Shown: positions 13,389-17,072 of the stretch, one piece after another
Layout: each line of letters starts with the position of its first letter
How positions within the stretch are numbered: the first letter of the stretch is position 1
From: Chloroflexota bacterium
GTDB taxonomy: Bacteria > Chloroflexota > Dehalococcoidia > GIF9 > UBA5629
DNA: 17,072 bases
NCBI GenBank assembly: GCA_026389675.1
Contig: JAPLHJ010000039.1
Span: 1 to 17,072, forward strand
Direction of reading: 5' to 3'
Program-made: the position numbers and the translations under genes
Notes under the pieces: model-generated
Seen by the model: the letters and a program-made list of their open reading frames with translations, nothing else
Database searches by the model: none
What the model was told of the DNA's origin: nothing

Positions 13389-14165
13389 CTAATCCTTAAT
13401 CCATCTATACCCGCTCAGCGCCCACAGGACAACGTTTGTCCCGTAGAAAACCCATACAAGCGGGAACATGATCTGGGAAATATTGCCCATGCCGAGATTG
13501 TAAACTTCGCCGGCGATCTCGGTAATATACCAGCAGGTGGCCGCGATGGCTACCATCCAGGCATTGGGAGCCGGATAGAGCTTACGGCGCACTGTCTCCC
13601 AGGCTAACCAGGTCGTGGTGCAGAAGAAAGCCGTATACACCGGGCCAAGCACGGCATGCCCGACGCGCACTACATCATTCCACAATATGGATATTACAAT
13701 CACCGCCGACCCGTAGATAAGTATAGGCAGCCAGGCTTCGCGGAGCTTAAACTGTTTGAAATAACCGAAGCCGCGGCCCACGCGGATGATGAGGAAGATA
13801 TGGGCGATGATCGAAAGTACGCCGCCGATCATAAATACCCACGATCCCACCGTCAGCCCCGGCACAGCCACTACCACGCTCATCAGTATGTCCGTAGGCA
13901 GCATGCAGAGGAAGGCCAGCAGGAGCAGCATCCAATCGCGCTTACCCAGGGCGTACTTACCGGTTATGAGGACAATCACCAGCGCCAGCAACATTATGCC
14001 CGGCTTGGCGAAGGCGGGATACAGGCTACCCGTCTTGTATAAATAGTTCATCCAGTCAGCGCCAAAGACTGAGCCTGCCAGCACTAATATTGCCCCAACG
14101 AGCACGAATACCCATGAACGTCTTGTTCCTTCCAGAACCGATCCCTGAACCTGTTCTTTATTCAT
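13389..14165 (-). CDS. YhhN/TMEM86-like multi-pass membrane protein
   Basis: The 258-residue protein has about eight hydrophobic segments. The pattern LCMLPTDILMSVVVAVPG, then WVFMIGGVLSIIAHIFLIIR, resembles the YhhN (lysoplasmalogenase-type) family, where conserved acidic residues lie in membrane helices (here Asp in PTDILM and Glu in ITEIAGEVYNLG). In animals the family cleaves the vinyl-ether bond of lysoplasmalogens; the bacterial role is less certain and my assignment is by pattern only. GAAGG precedes the ATG at 14165 by six bases. It is divergent from prfA and convergent with the accessory cluster. Confidence 0.55.
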   Translation of the reverse strand: MNKEQVQGSVLEGTRRSWVFVLVGAILVLAGSVFGADWMNYLYKTGSLYPAFAKPGIMLLALVIVLITGKYALGKRDWMLLLLAFLCMLPTDILMSVVVAVPGLTVGSWVFMIGGVLSIIAHIFLIIRVGRGFGYFKQFKLREAWLPILIYGSAVIVISILWNDVVRVGHAVLGPVYTAFFCTTTWLAWETVRRKLYPAPNAWMVAIAATCWYITEIAGEVYNLGMGNISQIMFPLVWVFYGTNVVLWALSGYRWIKD

Positions 14166-14204
14166 TCTGACCTTCGCTCGTTCTAATCCATAGATGTGCC
14201 GCCT

Positions 14205-14210
14205 ATTATA
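14205..14210 (-). promoter_or_regulatory. -10 of the YhhN-like gene promoter
   Basis: The minus strand reads TATAAT 40 bases before the ATG at 14165. The -35 at 17 bases (TATCTG) is weak. Confidence 0.4.
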
Positions 14211-14240
14211 GCTGATTCCTGTTTTTGCAGATACTGCTAT

Positions 14241-14270
14241 TTGAGCGTATTCAGTTCACGATGCTATAAT
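14241..14270 (+). promoter_or_regulatory. Promoter for prfA-prmC
   Basis: TTGAGC (14241-14246) and TATAAT (14265-14270) are 18 bases apart, 27 bases before the prfA ATG. Confidence 0.6.
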
Positions 14271-14297
14271 TCACCGTGTATTCTTCAGGATTAAGTC

Positions 14298-15364
14298 ATG
14301 TTTGAGAAGCTGGAATCAATCGAGAAACGCTACGACGAACTGGGTGAACTGATCACCCGGCCGGAGGTGTATAACGACTTCCAGCAGGTGCAGTCCCTTT
14401 CGCAGGAGCGCGCCGGTATCGAGGGGTCAATAAGTATAAACAATACAAGTCCGTCTGCAAGTCGATAGAGGATACGCAGGCCATGATGGATGATGGACTG
14501 GACCCCGACATGCTGGCGATGGCAAAGGAGGAACTGAGCGGGCTGAAGACAACGCAGCAAGGCCTTGAGGAAAACCTGAAGGTCAGCCTTTTACCCAAGG
14601 ATGCTAACGAGGATAAGGATGCCATTGTCGAGATAAGGGGTGGCACAGGAGGAGAGGAGGCGGCGCTCTTCGCCGCCGATTTATATCGCATGTATTCACG
14701 CTATGCCCAGGCCAAAGGCTGGCAGATAGAGATAATCGATGGCAACCAGAACGAGATGGGAGGCTTCAGGGAGGTTATTTTCGAAGTCAAGGGCAAGGGC
14801 GCCTACGGCCACCTTAAATATGAGCGCGGCGTGCACAGGGTCCAGCGTGTGCCTTTTACTGAAGCTTCGGGCCGTATCCATACGTCAACGGCAACAGTAG
14901 CCGTGCTGCCCGAGGCCGAGGAGATAGACGTGCATATCAACCAGGAAGACCTGAGGATAGATATCTTCCGCAGCGGCGGCGCCGGCGGGCAGAACGTCAA
15001 TAAGCTCAGCACGGCGGTGCGTATTACCCACATCCCCACGGGCATCGTGGCTATCTGCCAGGACGAACGGTCGCAGCTGCGCAACAAGCTTAAGGCCATG
15101 GCCGTGCTGCGGACCAGGCTTTACGATATCGAGCAGCGCAAGCAGCAGGACGAGGTCACCGAGGAGCGCAGGTCGCAGATAGGCAGCGGTGACAGGTCGG
15201 AGAAGATACGCACCTACAATTTCCCCCAGGACCGCATGACTGACCACCGCATCAACCTCTCTATGCACGGGCTGCCCAAGATATTGGATGGTGACCTGGA
15301 TAAGATAATCGACGCGCTGGCCAGAGAGGAACAGACGCAGTTATTGCAGGACAGCAGGTTGTGA
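14298..15364 (+). CDS. prfA: Peptide chain release factor 1, frame broken by one base near 14421-14427
   Basis: RF1 recognises UAA and UAG and triggers peptide release. The gene starts at ATG 14298 with AGGA seven bases upstream (MFEKLESIEKRYDELGELIT). This frame ends at a stop near 14467. The expected continuation, VNKYKQYKSVCKSIEDTQAM, is in the -1 frame from 14426 and runs to 15364. One missing base near GAGGGG (14421-14426) would restore a normal protein of about 355 residues. Later marks are intact: VQRVPFTEASGRIHTS with the PxT-type codon-recognition tripeptide (PFT) and SGGAGGQNVNKLSTAVRITH with the catalytic GGQ. An internal ATG at 14483 gives a 293-residue fragment lacking domain 1. 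Sequencing error, true mutation or frameshifting are all possible. The last bases overlap prmC. Confidence 0.9.
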
Positions 15365-16239
15365 CCGCAGGGCAATGGCTGCGTAAATACACTTCGATTT
15401 TTCAGCAGGCGGGCATAGAGGAGGCGGGGGATGAGGCCAGGGTACTGCTCTGCCATGCGCTGAAACTAAACAAGGCAGGGCTTTTCGCGCAGCCTGAAAG
15501 GATAATGGCTGCGGATGAGATTGCGCTGCTGGAAGGTTTAGCTGAACGCAGGCTGAGGCGTGAACCTGCTGCCTATATCGTGCAGAACAAGGAATTTTAC
15601 GATCTTGATTTATTCGTTGACCCCAGGGTACTGATACCCCGGCCGGAAACGGAGATACTGGTGGAGGAGGCGGTTAAATTCGGCCGCGCATGGATCGAGC
15701 GCAATAAAAAGACCATATCGATCGCGGATGTGGGAACGGGCTGCGGAGCTATCGCCATAGCGCTGGCACTGCATCTACCGGGCTCACTGGTTTACGCGGT
15801 GGATATCTCGGCCGCGGCGCTGGAGGTAGCGGCCCTGAACATTGAGAAGTATAAAATCAGCGACAGGGTAATCATGGTGCAGGGGGATTTACTACAGCAA
15901 ATAAATGCAGGGGTTGACATCATCACGGCCAACCTGCCGTATATCCCGCAAAACGGGATGCGCCTGTTGCAGCCTGAAATAGCAAACTATGAGCCTGAGG
16001 AAGCCCTGCAAGGCGGAGAGAATGGTATTGAGGTCATCGGAAGGCTGCTCGAACAGGTCCCCGGGAAAATTAACCGGAACGGCGCGGTTTTCCTCGAGAT
16101 CGGGGAAGGCCAGGAAGAAGAGATAATACCGGTTATCAGCCGCTGCCTGCCGGGTCCAAAGGTTACGCTGATAAAAGACCTGGCCGGCATCAACAGGGTG
16201 ATAAAAATCGAAGCAAAGCGACTTTTGACAAACATATAA
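15361..16239 (+). CDS. prmC: Release factor glutamine N5-methyltransferase
   Basis: PrmC methylates the glutamine of the GGQ motif in RF1 and RF2 using S-adenosylmethionine. The 292-residue product has an N-terminal helical domain, VLIPRPETEILVEEA (94-98 RPETE), the SAM-binding IADVGTGCGAIAIALA near 121-136, and VDIS at 147-150. The catalytic tetrapeptide is NLPY (191-194) rather than the commoner NPPY; this substitution occurs in other bacteria and keeps the Asn and the Tyr. The GTG start overlaps the prfA stop in GTGA, so the modifying enzyme and its substrate are translationally coupled. That tight coupling supports a functional prfA despite the frameshift. Confidence 0.95.
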   Translation: MTAGQWLRKYTSIFQQAGIEEAGDEARVLLCHALKLNKAGLFAQPERIMAADEIALLEGLAERRLRREPAAYIVQNKEFYDLDLFVDPRVLIPRPETEILVEEAVKFGRAWIERNKKTISIADVGTGCGAIAIALALHLPGSLVYAVDISAAALEVAALNIEKYKISDRVIMVQGDLLQQINAGVDIITANLPYIPQNGMRLLQPEIANYEPEEALQGGENGIEVIGRLLEQVPGKINRNGAVFLEIGEGQEEEIIPVISRCLPGPKVTLIKDLAGINRVIKIEAKRLLTNI

Positions 16240-16307
16240 GGTTCTTGTAAACTTTGCGATTGGTTAAATTCTTTAGCCAAAAATCAAAATAGGGGTGAAT
16301 TGCTACC

Positions 16308-17072
16308 ATGAACATGATCGTTTGCTGTAAACAGGTACTCGACCCGGAAGCAGCTCCATCCACTTTCAAGCTGGATGCTGCCAACAACAGGATGATCCAG
16401 CCGCCTGAGGTCAAACCGGTTGTCAATCCTTATGACGAGCAGGCAGTCGAAGCCGCTCTGCGCATCAAGGACACCGATAAGGCTGGAAACAAAATTACCA
16501 TCATCAGCCTGGGCAACAACCTTATCCGCGATGTGGTCAAGAAGCCGCTCTCCATGGGCGCAGATGAGCTGATTTTGCTCGAGGATCCCGCGTTCGAAGG
16601 CGGCGACAGCTTCGCGGTAGCCTCCGCCCTGGCGGCCGCCGTTAAAAAGGTGGGCGCCTTTGACCTTATCTTCTGCGGCAGGCAGGAATCTGAATGGGAT
16701 GATGGACAGGTTGGCTCCGGCCTGGCCGAACTGCTGGGCATTCCCAGTGTCACAGTGGCCAAGAAGGTCGAAGTGCAGGCGGGCGGCAAAGTAAAAGTCG
16801 AGAGGGTGGTGGCCGACGGCTACCAGGTGCTCGAGGTACAGTATCCGGCGCTCATCACAGTCAGTAACGAGCTTGGCGAAGCCCGCTATGCCACATTGAA
16901 GGGCATCATGGCGGCCAGCAAAAAGCAGCCGATCGTATGGAAACCCGCCGATATCGGCGTGGACAAGTCCGGCGCAGCAGCCAGGAAAGCTAAGGTCGTC
17001 AAGCTCTTCCAGCCCGTGAAAGAAGGCAAATGCGATATCGTCAGCGCCGATTCACCGGCCGAGGCAGGCGCC
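16308..17072 (+). CDS. etfB: Electron transfer flavoprotein beta subunit (C-terminus cut by window edge)
   Basis: EtfB forms a heterodimer with EtfA, carries FAD and/or AMP, and moves electrons from acyl-CoA dehydrogenases or similar enzymes. The 255 visible codons begin MNMIVCCKQVLDPEA and show NPYDEQAVEAALRIKD, SLGNNLIRDVVKKPLSMGAD and the nucleotide-binding CGRQESEWDDGQVGSGLAE. PALITVSNELGEARYATLKG includes the partner-recognition loop region. The family is about 255-265 residues, so only the end is missing. GGGGTG lies about ten bases before the ATG. etfA is expected directly downstream. The gap of 68 bases after prmC contains no recognisable terminator. Confidence 0.93.
   Translation, partial: MNMIVCCKQVLDPEAAPSTFKLDAANNRMIQPPEVKPVVNPYDEQAVEAALRIKDTDKAGNKITIISLGNNLIRDVVKKPLSMGADELILLEDPAFEGGDSFAVASALAAAVKKVGAFDLIFCGRQESEWDDGQVGSGLAELLGIPSVTVAKKVEVQAGGKVKVERVVADGYQVLEVQYPALITVSNELGEARYATLKGIMAASKKQPIVWKPADIGVDKSGAAARKAKVVKLFQPVKEGKCDIVSADSPAEAGA

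Noticed and set aside
15931..15945. NLPY in place of NPPY in PrmC as a possible catalytic defect.
   Set aside because: The Asn and Tyr are kept and the Leu variant is found in functional homologues of other phyla.

Overview
The window is 17,072 bases of a bacterial chromosome, most likely from an anaerobic member of the Chloroflexota (Dehalococcoidia-like). This assignment rests on gene content and style only: moderate GC, an Lrp/aminotransferase pair, gatCA, prfA-prmC, etfB, a cytoplasmic molybdopterin enzyme and a GC-rich palindromic intergenic repeat. No rRNA or tRNA is present to confirm it.

Layout. Housekeeping genes lie at both ends. On the left, all on the minus strand, are gatC-gatA (glutamyl-tRNA amidotransferase) and then an Lrp-type regulator followed by a class I/II aminotransferase cut by the window edge; a triple palindromic repeat separates the two pairs. 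On the right are a YhhN-like membrane protein (minus), then prfA-prmC (overlapping by 4 bp) and etfB (cut by the right edge), all plus. prfA carries an apparent one-base frameshift near 14421-14427.

Between them is an accessory region of two blocks. Block 1 (about 3.2-6.9 kb, plus) is a compact operon behind a good sigma70-type promoter: mobA, an FmdE-like zinc protein, and a single-subunit molybdopterin oxidoreductase whose usual Mo-ligand position appears to be alanine. Block 2 (about 7.3-13.3 kb) is unusual. A membrane-anchored clostripain-family (C11) peptidase is flanked by two paralogous proteins. Each paralogue keeps an N-terminal and a C-terminal part resembling the DAK2/DhaL fold, but the middle is replaced by Gln/Gly-rich repeats. 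A DUF1508 (YegP-type) gene lies outside each paralogue, one intact and one truncated. A dodecin-like protein and a 48-residue membrane protein complete the set, giving a roughly mirror-symmetric cluster.

Three copies of a 22-bp dyad (half-sites close to AACAAACAT and ATGTTTGTT around a 4-base spacer) lie at about 3150, 6982 and 13282. These are the left edge of block 1, the junction of blocks 1 and 2, and the right edge of block 2. This is the strongest structural signal not explained by the genes: the dyads may mark integration or recombination boundaries, or be operators.

The best candidate for an undescribed system is the C11 peptidase with its two DhaL-like, Q-rich partners. All three proteins share a Gly/Leu/Ile-rich low-complexity motif. 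All functional statements are from reading the sequence; no searches were run.
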